From positions 558,001 through 622,000 of the forward strand of contig CAVOJD010000029.1 in the NCBI GenBank assembly GCA_963696075.1: a stretch of 64,000 nt of DNA, given 5' to 3'. Below are positions 8,383 through 17,694 of this stretch, piece after piece. The notes beneath the pieces are model-generated. The model had not been told where the DNA came from. It worked only from the letters and a program-made list of their open reading frames with translations, and did not search any database. Position 1 is the stretch's first letter. Every line of letters begins with the position of its first letter. This DNA is from CAJQQK01 sp963696075. GTDB taxonomy: Bacteria; Pseudomonadota; Alphaproteobacteria; Rhizobiales; Hyphomicrobiaceae. The translations under genes were made by a program, and so were the position numbers.

Positions 8383-9507
8383 CTATCGTCCGCCATATCC
8401 CGGATCATCGAGGTTCAGGAGCGGGAACGCCGAAAACACATTGGGCTCCCTCACCAGCGGCTCGCCGAAGTGGAGGTGGGCCGGGCTGAGATCCTTGAAC
8501 GAGGTCGCGCCGGCAAGGCCCAGCGCGCTGATGATCTCGTTCTCCAGGAGCTCGAACAGGCGCACGATGCCCGGTGCGCCGGCAGCAGCCAGCGCGTAGC
8601 AGTAGAGCCGGCCGATACCGACCGCTTCGACCCCCATCGCCATCGCCTTGAGGACATCTGTGCCGCGGCAGAACGAGCCGTCGACAATCACCTTGGCCTT
8701 GCCCCCGACGGCGTCGAGAACTTCCGGCAGCGCATCCATCGAACCGCGGCCATGGTCGAGCTGCCGCCCACCATGATTGGAAACGTAGACGACCTCGACG
8801 CCATGCTCGACCGCGATGCGGGCATCCTCCGCCGTCGCGATGCCCTTGAGGACGAGGGGAATGGCGTGCTTGTTCTTGAAACGCTCGACATCCTTCCAGG
8901 ACAACGCCGCCTGATACTCGACGCCGGTCACGCCGGTCCGCCACGGCTTCTGGTAGCGCCGCGCAATGTCACGCTCGCGGCGCGAATAGACGGCGGTGTC
9001 GACGGTCAGGCAGAACGCGTCGCAGTTGGCCGCCACCGCAAGATCGACGGCGTTGTCGACGAAGGCATCATCGCCGCGCACATAGAGCTGATAGATGAAG
9101 GGGTAGCTGGTCTGGTCCGCGACCTCCTTCAGGGGTTGCTTGGAGACGGATGAGAGCATCATCGGCGCGCCGAATTTCCCGCACGCCTCAGCGACCGTCT
9201 TGCCAGCACCCTCGTTGAACGATTGCAGCGAGCCGACCGGCGCGACCATCACGGGCAGCCGCACCGGCTTGCCAAGGAACGTCGATGAGGCATCGATCTT
9301 CGAGACATCGCGCAAGACGCGCGGGCGCAGCGCGATGCGGTCGAGCGAGCCCCGGTTGCGCTTCAGCGTTGTCTCCGTCTCCGTGCCCCCGGTCAGATAA
9401 TCCCAGGCGTCTGGATGCGTGCGCATCTTCGCGCCCTTGACGAATTCGTGGATCGTCTCGAAGGCACCGGCAAGGCCACTCTCGTTGGCGACGGTTTCAC
9501 TGCTCAT
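8383..9507 (-). CDS. FMN-dependent alpha-hydroxy-acid dehydrogenase/oxidase (LldD/glycolate oxidase family)
   Basis: 374 residues. Family features: N-terminal DYLTGGTETETTL, MVAPVGSLQSF, FIYQLYVRGD, LTVDTAV, the lysine strand PLVLKGIATAEDA and the active-site SNHGGRQLD with the catalytic His. The FMN phosphate-binding motif, normally DGGIRRGTDV, reads DGSFCRGTDV, and the usual GRP before the last helix is GRL; the second Arg is kept. The substrate (lactate, glycolate, mandelate or other) is therefore uncertain. The ATG at 9507 matches the family start. It is last in a minus-strand set with a CoA-transferase and a crotonase, gaps of 95 and 139 bases. Confidence 0.85.
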   Translation of the reverse strand: MSSETVANESGLAGAFETIHEFVKGAKMRTHPDAWDYLTGGTETETTLKRNRGSLDRIALRPRVLRDVSKIDASSTFLGKPVRLPVMVAPVGSLQSFNEGAGKTVAEACGKFGAPMMLSSVSKQPLKEVADQTSYPFIYQLYVRGDDAFVDNAVDLAVAANCDAFCLTVDTAVYSRRERDIARRYQKPWRTGVTGVEYQAALSWKDVERFKNKHAIPLVLKGIATAEDARIAVEHGVEVVYVSNHGGRQLDHGRGSMDALPEVLDAVGGKAKVIVDGSFCRGTDVLKAMAMGVEAVGIGRLYCYALAAAGAPGIVRLFELLENEIISALGLAGATSFKDLSPAHLHFGEPLVREPNVFSAFPLLNLDDPGYGGR

Positions 9508-9646
9508 CTTGGTTCGTTCCGTAGTAAGGCGCCGCGCCTGAGTGCGCGCGGCCGTGAGTGAAATGTCATGAATGAGGCCGGCCGCGCCGCGCGCCACCGG
9601 CCCCTTAGGCGTTGGGAGGAAGGCTCAGGATTGGTTTGCCAATGCC

Positions 9647-10462
9647 TCAGCGGTTCTTGAACTGAGGCTTGCGCTTTTCCATGAACGCGCGGCGGCCTTC
9701 GATGTAGTCCTCACTCTCGAAGCAGGCCTGGACCATGCCATCCAGCTTGGCGTGATCGGGCGTCTCGGGCGACTTCGCCATTTCGATCGTCACGGCCTTG
9801 ATGGTGGCAATCGTCATCGGCGCGTTACCGCAGATCCGCTCGGCCACCTCATCGACGTGGGAATCGAGTTCGTCGCCGGACAGCACCTTGTTGAGAAGGC
9901 CCATTTCGTAGGCTTCCTGTGCCGGGAACTGACGCGCGGTGTAGAACATTTCCATCGCCCGCGACGGCCCGATCAGGCCCGCGAGCCGGTTGACGCCGTA
10001 ATAGCCGTAACCGAGGCCGAGCTTGGCGGCGGGGATCGCGAAGCGCGAGCCTTCCTCGCAGAAGCGCAGATCGCACCCGACCGCGACGTTCATGCCGCCG
10101 CCGATGCAGTAGCCGTTGATCTTGGCGATCGTCGGCTTCGGGAATTTGGTGAGCGCATCGTAGGCGCCCTTCGAGGTCTTGTTGTACTTGGCGACGGCTT
10201 CCTTGGTGGCGCGCTCATCTTCGAACTTCGAGATGTCGGCGCCGGAAACGAAGGCCTTGCCGCCGGCCCCCGACAGGATCAGAACACGCACGCCGTCATC
10301 GGCGGCGTATTCGTTGAGCAGCGCCGTGTAGGTCTCCCACATGTCGAGCGAGACGGCGTTGTGGCGGGCAGGATTGTTGAAGACGATGCGTGCGATCGCG
10401 CCGTCGCGGGTGCCGTAGAGCTTTTCTTCGCGCTCGGCGGCTTTGAGGGCTGCAGTGGTCAT
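9647..10462 (-). CDS. Crotonase-superfamily protein (annotated type: enoyl-CoA hydratase/isomerase) lacking both hydratase glutamates
   Basis: 271 residues with the crotonase fold: FVSGADISKF (oxyanion-hole strand), INGYCIGGGMNVAVGCDLRF and the C-terminal FMEKRKPQFKN. In rat enoyl-CoA hydratase the two catalytic Glu lie in GGGCE and PEI; here the aligned positions read GGGMN and PAA, so neither is present. It therefore probably catalyses another crotonase reaction (decarboxylation, isomerisation or hydrolysis of an acyl-CoA). The neighbouring CoA-transferase upstream on the same strand supports a CoA-ester substrate. Confidence 0.85.
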   Translation of the reverse strand: MTTAALKAAEREEKLYGTRDGAIARIVFNNPARHNAVSLDMWETYTALLNEYAADDGVRVLILSGAGGKAFVSGADISKFEDERATKEAVAKYNKTSKGAYDALTKFPKPTIAKINGYCIGGGMNVAVGCDLRFCEEGSRFAIPAAKLGLGYGYYGVNRLAGLIGPSRAMEMFYTARQFPAQEAYEMGLLNKVLSGDELDSHVDEVAERICGNAPMTIATIKAVTIEMAKSPETPDHAKLDGMVQACFESEDYIEGRRAFMEKRKPQFKNR

Positions 10463-10557
10463 GGCGGGGCCTTTCTGGCTCGGGGCTTGAGGGGAGGGCG
10501 CGCCGATGGCCGGGCGCGCGGAAAGGGTGTCATTTAAGAATTCACAGGGCGAAGCCC

Positions 10558-11745
10558 TTAGACCGTACCGTCGTCGTGCATCTTCGAGATGTCGCTCGAC
10601 GAATAGCCGAGGTCCGCGAGGATCTCGTCGGTGTGCTGTGAGTAGGTCGGCGGCGGGTGCTTGACCGAGCTGTCGGTGCGCGAGAGCTTGATCGGCTGGC
10701 CAACGACCTGCGTCGGCCCGCGTTCCTGGCTGACCATGTCGACGGCAAGGCCGAGATGCTGAACCTGCGGCGACGCGAAGACCTGGTCGATGGAATTGAT
10801 TTCACCGCACGGCACGCCGGCGGCATTGAGCAACTCGATCCACTCCGCTGACGTCTTGCCGCGCGTATGCTCGTTGATCAGGGCGTTCAGGGCATCGCGG
10901 TTCTTCGAGCGCGCCTCGCCCGTCTTATAATCTTCACCGAGCATCCGATCATCGCCAAGGACATCGACGAAGCGCAGGTAGATCGCCTGGCCCGCGCTCG
11001 CGATGTTGATGTGGCCGTCCTTGGTCTCGAACACGCCGGTTGGGATCGAGGTCGGGTGGTTGTTGCCGGCCTGCGGCGCCACTTCCCCATCCATCAGCCA
11101 GCGCGAGGCCTGGAAATCGAGCATGAAGATCTGCGCCTGGAGCAGAGAGGATTGCACCCATTGGCCCTTGCCGGACTTTTCCCGCTCGAGCAGCGCGAGC
11201 AGGATGCCCTGCGCACAGAAGATGCCAGCGGTCAGGTCGGCGACGGGAATGCCGACCCGCATCGGCCCGCGCCCCGGTTCGCCCGTGATCGACATCAGCC
11301 CGCCCATGCCCTGCGCGATCTGGTCGAAGCCGGGCCGCTTGGCATAGGGACCGTCCTGGCCGAAGCCCGAGATCGAGCCGTAGATCAAACCCTCATTGAG
11401 GGGGCGCAAGCTCTCATAGTCGATGCCGAGACGGAATTTGACGTCGGGCCGGTAGTTTTCGACGACCACGTCCGATTTCGCGACGAGCTTCTTGAAGACC
11501 TCAAGACCTTCCGGGGTCTTGAGGTTGAGGCTCATCGCGCGCTTGTTACGGTGCAGGTTCTGGAAATCCGAGCCCGAACGCGGGCCGCCGAGCTGTCCGT
11601 CCTGCGAGGTCGCCGGCATTTCGATCTTGATAACGTTGGCGCCCCAGTCGGCAAGTTGGCGCACACAGGTCGGCCCGGCTCTGACCCGCGTCAGATCGAG
11701 CACCGTGACGTGTGAGAGGACCGTGCTGGCAGGTTCGAAAGACAT
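10558..11745 (-). CDS. CaiB/BaiF family (class III) CoA-transferase
   Basis: 395 residues. Family III CoA-transferases move CoA between carboxylates through an Asp-bound anhydride. Visible are VLDLTRVRAGPTCVRQLADWGANVIKIE, the VENYRPDVKFRLGIDYESL segment, GFGQDGPYAKRPGFDQIAQGMGGL and the catalytic Asp in VGIPVADLTAG. I start at the ATG at 11745 because the family N-terminus begins there; about 98 further upstream codons are open but lack similarity. It probably activates a substrate for the crotonase and hydroxy-acid dehydrogenase encoded downstream; formyl-CoA or carnitine-type specificity cannot be told. Confidence 0.88.
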   Translation of the reverse strand: MSFEPASTVLSHVTVLDLTRVRAGPTCVRQLADWGANVIKIEMPATSQDGQLGGPRSGSDFQNLHRNKRAMSLNLKTPEGLEVFKKLVAKSDVVVENYRPDVKFRLGIDYESLRPLNEGLIYGSISGFGQDGPYAKRPGFDQIAQGMGGLMSITGEPGRGPMRVGIPVADLTAGIFCAQGILLALLEREKSGKGQWVQSSLLQAQIFMLDFQASRWLMDGEVAPQAGNNHPTSIPTGVFETKDGHINIASAGQAIYLRFVDVLGDDRMLGEDYKTGEARSKNRDALNALINEHTRGKTSAEWIELLNAAGVPCGEINSIDQVFASPQVQHLGLAVDMVSQERGPTQVVGQPIKLSRTDSSVKHPPPTYSQHTDEILADLGYSSSDISKMHDDGTV

Positions 11746-12108
11746 GTGCGCTGTTCCTCGTCTTGGAAGGGCGTTGGCGGATTGGCCGCTGCGCGAAATC
11801 CCTGCCCCGCCCCGGCGACCGGGCGCCGCGGGCGGCCAGATCGCAATCTCAGCCGTTATCGTGCCAGATCGGCATGCGATTGCGACAGGTGTCAAGGCCG
11901 TCTGGTGCCCGAGTCCCCCCAAACCCGGGGAAGGGGCCGCGAAAATCGACAAGCTGATGACCTGGGATTGGATCGCGTGAGCCCGGGCAGGGACCAGACC
12001 GGCAACCATATCGCAAACGAATTGCGGCCAATCGCGCAACCGAACATTGCCAAGGTTTCAAAATTGTCAGATAACCCCGGGAATTGAGGCCGGAAACCGC
12101 GAGAAGTA
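11746..12108. other. Intergenic region, divergent promoters expected
   Basis: 363 bases between the divergent starts of the CoA-transferase and the polysaccharide deacetylase. I see no supported gene, repeat or RNA; open frames here only extend the CoA-transferase N-terminus and lack family similarity. Confidence 0.5.
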
Positions 12109-13152
12109 ATGGTATTCGCGACGACAGAAAGCGGCGCGACCTCCGCAACCCTCCCCGATCGGGGTGGCTTGCGTCAAGGCGCCAAGCGGGCGCTGCTTTC
12201 CGTGATGCGCCAGAGCGGCGTTTTCCATCTCAGCTCCCTGAAGCATCGCCAGTCGATCCCGATCCTGTGCTATCATGGCGCCTGGATGGTCGATGACGGC
12301 TTTCCAGGCGATGCAATGTTCATCCGCCCGGAAACCTTTCGCGCGCGCATGCAACTCATCTGCGATCTCGGCCTGGTCGTCATCCCGCTCCAGCAGGCGG
12401 CGGACGCCCTGGCCGGCAGGGCGGAGGCGCCCGACAATGCCATCGTCATCACCATCGATGACGGCTGGTATTCCACCTATCGCCACATGATGCCGGTGCT
12501 GTTGGAATTTGGCTTTCCCGCGACCCTTTACTGTGACACCGCCCAGTTGACCCGCGGCGGCCTCGTCGCCCATGTATTGGCGCGCTATCTGCCCGAACTG
12601 ACCGATTGGCCGGAAGACATGCCGGCCGGCGCCCTGGCCGCCCACCGGGAAGCGGCCGCCGTCGAAAATCCGCCCGAACGCAAGATCCCGGCCCTCCACC
12701 GCTTCGCCGACATGATCGGCTTCGATCTGTCCCCCTACCTCGACGCGCGCGCCTTTGAATACATGACGCCGGCCGAATTCTTGGCGTTCGCCGACGCCGG
12801 CTTCGACATCCAGCTCCACACCCACAATCACACGATGGGCGATCTCTCGCCCGGCGACGTCGGCGCTGAACTCGATGCGAACGCCGCCGCCCTCTCGAGC
12901 CTCACCGGCCGCCCGAGCGACAGCTTCAAGCATTTCTGTTATCCAAGCGGCGTCGCTGACAGCGCGATCGCCGACTGGCTCCTCTCGCGCGGCATCGAAA
13001 GCGCGACGACGACGGAACGTGGTATCGCCATGCCCGGCAACCACATGGCCCTTGTGCCGCGCCTGATCGACGGCGACAACGTCAGCGAAATTGAATTTGA
13101 AGCCGACGTCCGCGGCGTCGTCGACACCATCAAGAAGCCGTTTTCCACCTAA
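12109..13152 (+). CDS. Polysaccharide deacetylase (NodB-homology) family protein
   Basis: 347 residues; CE4-type hydrolase that removes N- or O-acetyl groups from polysaccharides using a metal. After a PILCYHGAW strand, the NodB motif 1 reads TIDDGWYSTY (the DD pair) and motif 2 reads QLHTHNH (the two metal-binding His). A later FKHFCYPSGVADS matches the arginine/proline loop region. No signal peptide is visible, unlike many family members. It is convergent with a glycosyltransferase gene, so a joint role in surface polysaccharide or cell-wall glycan modification is plausible but inferred. Confidence 0.86.
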   Translation: MVFATTESGATSATLPDRGGLRQGAKRALLSVMRQSGVFHLSSLKHRQSIPILCYHGAWMVDDGFPGDAMFIRPETFRARMQLICDLGLVVIPLQQAADALAGRAEAPDNAIVITIDDGWYSTYRHMMPVLLEFGFPATLYCDTAQLTRGGLVAHVLARYLPELTDWPEDMPAGALAAHREAAAVENPPERKIPALHRFADMIGFDLSPYLDARAFEYMTPAEFLAFADAGFDIQLHTHNHTMGDLSPGDVGAELDANAAALSSLTGRPSDSFKHFCYPSGVADSAIADWLLSRGIESATTTERGIAMPGNHMALVPRLIDGDNVSEIEFEADVRGVVDTIKKPFST

Positions 13153-13182
13153 GCGCGCCGCCGCCGGGCCGTCCATCCGGCC

Positions 13183-14268
13183 CTACCCGCCCGGCCGGAC
13201 CCCGAGACGATCATAAATCTCCAGGATTTGGGGAAGGCCGGCGGCCTCCGAGAAATTCTCGCGCGCATGGCGCCAGGAACTGTGACGCAGCGACAGGGCT
13301 TCGGCTGGGGAAAGGGCTTGCCAGGACCGGATCGCCGCTTCGAAGCCGTCGACGTCCCCGGCCGGCGCCAGCCAGCCGCTGGTCCGGGCAACAATCACTT
13401 TCGACAGATCACCCACATTGGAGGCAACGACCGGCACCCCGGCGCCGATCGCCTCGATCGCCGCCAGCGGCAATCCCTCGCCCCGCGACGGCATCACGAG
13501 CAGCCCGAGATCGGACCACACGCGGGCCATATCCGTGACCATGCCGTGGAACGTGAGGCCCGGGATCTGGCGTGCTTCGAGTTCGCCGCGCATCGGCCCG
13601 TCACCGAAGATATGCCATTCATGACCATCGCCCCCGAACCGCGCGGCAAGGTCGCAAAAGATGTCGGGCGCTTTTTCGTGCGACAGCCGTCCGACGAAGC
13701 CGATTCTGCGGGGAGGCGCCGCGAAGGCTGGCGCTTGCGCGGGAATGTCGACCCAGTTGCGCACCACGGTTGAGGAGAACGGCAGCGCGCGCTTGATGTC
13801 GTCGCTGACCGCGATCCGCCTCGACAGGAACGCGGAATAGCGGTCGAGCGCGGCATAGAGGCTGACGGGAAAGCGCGGCGCTTCACCCATGTGGAAGGTC
13901 GAGACGGAGGCAATGCCAAGCCGGGCGGCAACGAGGCGGCCGAGAATGCCAGCCTTGTAGCCGTGGGTGTGGACCAGCGCCGGCCGCGCCGAGCGCATCG
14001 CCCGGGTAAGGCCTCCGAGGCTGCCGTCGAGGTGGCGGTAGGGGAGGCCGGCCTGATCCAATTGGGTGAGCCACGGGTTGCCGCCGTGGTCCTGGTAGAG
14101 AACGATCGCGGTTGGAATGCCGGCGCGCTGCAGTGCGGCGGTCAGGACGGCGATGTGCTTTTCGATGCCACCGATCATCGAGGAATCGATGAACTGCCAG
14201 ACCGGCCCACGCGACGTGTGGCCGCTGTCACGGTCAGCGCTGGACGCGCCTTGCCCGGCCACCGCCAC
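13183..14268 (-). CDS. Glycosyltransferase family 4 protein
   Basis: 361 residues with the GT-B fold pattern: WQFIDSSMIGGIEKHI (acceptor-side glycine loop), VHTHGYKAG, VSTFHMGE, then IGFVGRLSHEKAPD, WHIFGDGPMRGELE and the donor-binding MPSRGEGLPLAAIEAIGAGVPVV. I place the start at a GTG at 14268, which follows a GAGG by 6 bases and lies 8 bases after the stop of the DUF815 ATPase gene; the open frame upstream overlaps that gene and has no similarity. Sugar and acceptor are unknown. It is probably co-transcribed with the ATPase gene. Confidence 0.83.
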   Translation of the reverse strand: MAVAGQGASSADRDSGHTSRGPVWQFIDSSMIGGIEKHIAVLTAALQRAGIPTAIVLYQDHGGNPWLTQLDQAGLPYRHLDGSLGGLTRAMRSARPALVHTHGYKAGILGRLVAARLGIASVSTFHMGEAPRFPVSLYAALDRYSAFLSRRIAVSDDIKRALPFSSTVVRNWVDIPAQAPAFAAPPRRIGFVGRLSHEKAPDIFCDLAARFGGDGHEWHIFGDGPMRGELEARQIPGLTFHGMVTDMARVWSDLGLLVMPSRGEGLPLAAIEAIGAGVPVVASNVGDLSKVIVARTSGWLAPAGDVDGFEAAIRSWQALSPAEALSLRHSSWRHARENFSEAAGLPQILEIYDRLGVRPGG

Positions 14269-14276
14269 CCGCCGCC

Positions 14277-15179
14277 TCAGTCGAGATGGAGGGGTTGGCC
14301 GAGCCGTCCGGCGAGATCCTGGATGTACTGCCAGGCAACCCGGCCCGAACGCGCCCCGCGCGTCGTCGACCATTCGAGGGCCTCGCGGCGCAACTGGTCC
14401 GGCTCGATTTTGAGGCCGAAGTGGGCGACATAGCCGTTGACCATCGCGAGATACTGATCCTGCGTGCCGTTGTGGAAGCCGAGCCACAGCCCGAACCGGT
14501 CCGACAACGAGACTTTCTCTTCGACCGCCTCCGACGGGTTGATCGCCGTCGAGCGCTCGTTTTCCATCATGTCGCGCGGCATCAGGTGACGCCGGTTCGA
14601 CGTCGCATAGAAAATGACGTTCTTCGGCCGCCCCTCGATGCCCCCATCGAGAACCGCCTTGAGCGATTTGTAGCTGGTGTCGTCGTGGTCGAATGAGAGA
14701 TCGTCGCAGAACACGATGAAGCGATGCGCGCTCTCGCGCATCAGCCCGAGGCAGACCGGCAGCGTGTCGATGTCTTCGCGGTGGATCTCGACCAGTTTCA
14801 GGTCGGCCCCCGACCCCAGTTTGAGGCCGAGATCATGGCGAACCTGGGCATGGGCCGCCTTGACCAACGAGGATTTGCCCATACCGCGCGCGCCCCACAA
14901 AAGCGCGTTGTTGGCGGGCAGGCCCTGGGCAAAGCGGGTTGTATTCTCGAGCAACTGGTCAGCAGGCCGGTCGACGCCCTGGAGGAGTCTCAGGGGCACG
15001 CGGTTGATCTGGGCCACCGGCGCGAAGGCCGGCGGGCGCGGCTGCCAGATGAAGCCTTCCGCACTGTCGAAATCGGGGGCCGTCTTGGCGGGCGGCGCGA
15101 TCCGCTCCAGCGCGTCTGCGATTCGCTTGAGGACGTCGTCGTTGGCGCCTGCGGTGATGTTCATCTGGGGAGCGTTCAT
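14277..15179 (-). CDS. DUF815 family AAA-type ATPase
   Basis: 300-residue P-loop ATPase of the DUF815 family, of unknown cellular role, typical of Alphaproteobacteria and other proteobacteria. The Walker A motif is GARGMGKSSLVKA and Walker B is IVFCDDLSFD; FYATSNRRHLMPRDM is a sensor-like Asn strand; EKVSLSDRFGLWLGFHNGTQDQYL is strongly family-specific. It lies upstream of yajC-secDF in divergent orientation, an arrangement I recall from several alphaproteobacterial genomes. Confidence 0.88.
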   Translation of the reverse strand: MNAPQMNITAGANDDVLKRIADALERIAPPAKTAPDFDSAEGFIWQPRPPAFAPVAQINRVPLRLLQGVDRPADQLLENTTRFAQGLPANNALLWGARGMGKSSLVKAAHAQVRHDLGLKLGSGADLKLVEIHREDIDTLPVCLGLMRESAHRFIVFCDDLSFDHDDTSYKSLKAVLDGGIEGRPKNVIFYATSNRRHLMPRDMMENERSTAINPSEAVEEKVSLSDRFGLWLGFHNGTQDQYLAMVNGYVAHFGLKIEPDQLRREALEWSTTRGARSGRVAWQYIQDLAGRLGQPLHLD

Positions 15180-15540
15180 GGCGGTAATTGTTCGTTATCT
15201 GATGTTTCTTCGGCGGATTCCGGGCCGGCCCGAGGGGCGCGGGTGCGCGTCGGCGCCCTCACCCCGGCGCGCCCTTATAGGTGAGCCAGTCGCCTCCGTC
15301 ACCCACCCGGGTGCCATTCATCGCACCTGCTGATGGTTGTTTCGTTACCGCAGCGCATGTCACAGGGCGCACGCGATTGGTTGCATTAAGGTCATGACAG
15401 TCTATATACCGCTCGGATTAAGTATTTGTCCGCCGGGCAACCGGCGGGCGATTGGGCGCGTACGCGTGGCGTGGTGAGTGCCGGGCAGGAACCGGGCACA
15501 ATAGGGCCCAGGGTTCCAACAACATCAACGGAAGGCCTTC
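15180..15540. other. Intergenic region between DUF815 gene and yajC
   Basis: 361 bases with no supported gene. A candidate promoter for the yajC operon lies inside (listed separately). I saw no riboswitch or tRNA. Confidence 0.5.
15381..15408 (+). promoter_or_regulatory. Candidate sigma70-type promoter for yajC-secDF
   Basis: TTGCAT (15381-15386) and TATATA (15403-15408) are separated by 16 bases, 133 bases before the yajC start. This is the most AT-rich spot in the gap. Inferred from pattern only. Confidence 0.4.
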
Positions 15541-15870
15541 ATGTTCATTTCCCCAGCTTACGCGCAGGGTGCCGGCGGCGGCGGCGACTTCATTCTCCAG
15601 TTGTTGCCGATCGTCCTGATGATCGTCATCTTCTACTTTCTGCTCTTTCGCCCTCAGCAGCAGCGCATGAAGGCCCATCGTGAGATGGTCGACAACATCC
15701 GCCGCGGCGACACCGTCGTCACCCAGGGCGGCCTCGTCGGGCGCGTGACGCGCGTCAAGGACGATGGCATCGAGATTGAGGTCGAGCTTGCCGAGAACAC
15801 GCGCGTCAGGGTGATCAAGTCCACCGTCGCGGATGTGCGCGCGAAGGGTGAACCCGTCAAGGAAGGCTGA
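15541..15870 (+). CDS. yajC: Sec translocon accessory subunit YajC
   Basis: 109-residue inner-membrane protein of the SecDF-YajC complex that assists protein export. One transmembrane helix (FILQLLPIVLMIVIFYFLLF, about residues 17-36) is followed by the conserved RPQQQRMKAHREMV and a small beta domain GDTVVTQGGLVGRV. GGAAGG lies shortly before the ATG. secD follows after 125 bases and secF after that, a conserved order. Confidence 0.95.
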   Translation: MFISPAYAQGAGGGGDFILQLLPIVLMIVIFYFLLFRPQQQRMKAHREMVDNIRRGDTVVTQGGLVGRVTRVKDDGIEIEVELAENTRVRVIKSTVADVRAKGEPVKEG

Positions 15871-15995
15871 GGAGCCGGACGGGCCGCGTCCGCGGTCCAG
15901 GCGAAGGCGCCCGCCACCGGCCGTCCGGCCAATGAAAAGGCCAAACAAGGGCTCACCGGCGGCACACCAGCGGTACACAAAAGGTTGACTCGTTC

Positions 15996-17621
15996 ATGCT
16001 GTATTTTTCGCCAGCCAAGATCATCGCAATCGTGGCGGCTGTCCTTGCCGCATTGATTTTCGCGGCGCCCAACCTGTTCACCAAGGAAACGGTTGCGGGC
16101 TGGCCAAGCTGGATTCCCCAAAAGCAACTGCAACTCGGCCTCGACCTGCGCGGCGGTGCCCATCTTCTCCTGACGATGGACACCAAGGAATTGCGCGAGA
16201 ACATGCTCGACAACCTGCGCGAGGATGTCCGGGCCAAGCTGCGTGACGCCAAGATCGGCACCATCGGCACCGGTGTGACGGCAGACGGCGTGCGTGTCCG
16301 GATCGCGCGGCCCGCTGACATGGAAAAGGCGATGACGGCGCTGGGCGAACTCTCCCAGCCGCTCTCCAGCAACTTCCTCTCCGGCTCCAGTGCCCGCAAC
16401 CTCGACGTCACCCAGCAAGGCGCCCAGGGCATCATCCTGCAGTTGACCGAGGCCGGCCTGCGCCAGCGCATCACCGACGCCATGGGCGGCGCGATCGAGA
16501 CCGTGCGCCGCCGCGTTGATGCCGTCGGCACGACCGAGCCGACGATCGCCCGCCAGGGCGAGGATCGTATCCTCGTCCAGGTCCCCGGCATCGACGACAC
16601 CCAACAGTTGAAGGATCTCCTCGGCAAGACCGCGAAGCTGAGTTTCCACGAGGTTCACCCGACCGAGGGCCGTTCCGCTGAGCGGATCCCGTCGCGCAAC
16701 GGTTATGTGTCCTTCCCCGCCGCCGAAGGCTCTGATGACCGGGGCACCTGGTATTACCTGAAGAAGGTGCCGGTGGTCGGCGGGGATGATCTCGTCGAGG
16801 CCAATCCGGGCTTCGACCAGCGGACCCAGGAACCGATCATTTCGTTCCGTTTCAACCAGACGGGCGCGAGGAAGTTCGGCCGCTTCACCTCACAGAACGT
16901 CAACCGCCCGTTCGCGATCGTCCTCGACAACCATGTGCTCTCCGCCCCCAACATCCTTGAGCCGATCCTCGGAGGCTCGGGCCAGATCTCGGGCGGCTTC
17001 ACCGCCGAGACGGCCAACCAGCTTGCAATCCAGCTGAAATCAGGTGCGCTGCCAGCGAAACTCACGATCGAGGAAGAACGCACCGTCGGCCCGTCGCTTG
17101 GCGCCGACAGCATCGAATCCGGCCGCCTCGCCGGCATCGTCGGGGTGTCGGCAACCATTGCCCTGATGATCTTCATCTATGGCACGTTCGGCCTGTTTGC
17201 CGTTGCCGGTCTCGTCGTCAACGGCCTGTTGATCGTCGCCATCATGTCGGCCATCGGCTCGACGCTGACCCTTCCCGGCATCGCCGGTCTGATCCTCACG
17301 ATCGGCATGGCGGTCGACGCCAACGTCCTGATCTACGAACGCATCCGCGAGGAGTTGCGCAACGGCAAGTCCGCGATCAATGCAATCGATTCCGGCTTCG
17401 GCCGTGCGATGGTGACGATCCTCGACAGTCAGCTCACCACCTTCGCCGCCGCCGTCATCATGTTCTGGCTGGGCTCCGGCCCGATCCGGGGCTTCGCCGT
17501 AACGCTCTCGATCGGCATTTTCACGTCGATCTTTACCGCCGTCACCGTCGTGCGCCTCCTTGTTGCCCTGTGGGTGCGTGGCCAGCACGGCAAGGGCCGC
17601 AACATCGAGGTGCCGCTCTGA
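15996..17621 (+). CDS. secD: Protein translocase subunit SecD
   Basis: 541 residues. RND-superfamily subunit that uses the proton gradient to pull exported proteins across the inner membrane late in Sec export. An N-terminal membrane helix precedes QLGLDLRGGAHLLL, the periplasmic P1 domain with VRRRVDAVGTTEPTI, and five C-terminal helices containing GIAGLILTIGMAVDANVLIYERIREE, the conserved TM4-loop signature. Length is in the range of separate alphaproteobacterial SecD proteins (secD and secF are not fused here). Confidence 0.96.
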   Translation: MLYFSPAKIIAIVAAVLAALIFAAPNLFTKETVAGWPSWIPQKQLQLGLDLRGGAHLLLTMDTKELRENMLDNLREDVRAKLRDAKIGTIGTGVTADGVRVRIARPADMEKAMTALGELSQPLSSNFLSGSSARNLDVTQQGAQGIILQLTEAGLRQRITDAMGGAIETVRRRVDAVGTTEPTIARQGEDRILVQVPGIDDTQQLKDLLGKTAKLSFHEVHPTEGRSAERIPSRNGYVSFPAAEGSDDRGTWYYLKKVPVVGGDDLVEANPGFDQRTQEPIISFRFNQTGARKFGRFTSQNVNRPFAIVLDNHVLSAPNILEPILGGSGQISGGFTAETANQLAIQLKSGALPAKLTIEEERTVGPSLGADSIESGRLAGIVGVSATIALMIFIYGTFGLFAVAGLVVNGLLIVAIMSAIGSTLTLPGIAGLILTIGMAVDANVLIYERIREELRNGKSAINAIDSGFGRAMVTILDSQLTTFAAAVIMFWLGSGPIRGFAVTLSIGIFTSIFTAVTVVRLLVALWVRGQHGKGRNIEVPL

Positions 17622-17694
17622 CACGCCCGACACCGGACCGGCGTGCCGGAACGTTCCAACTGGACCCGAAAACCGAGAAGCCCGAGACCGCATC

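Noticed and set aside
12067..13176. 369-codon minus-strand frame opposite the polysaccharide deacetylase
   Set aside because: Antisense shadow; NodB motifs lie on the plus strand.
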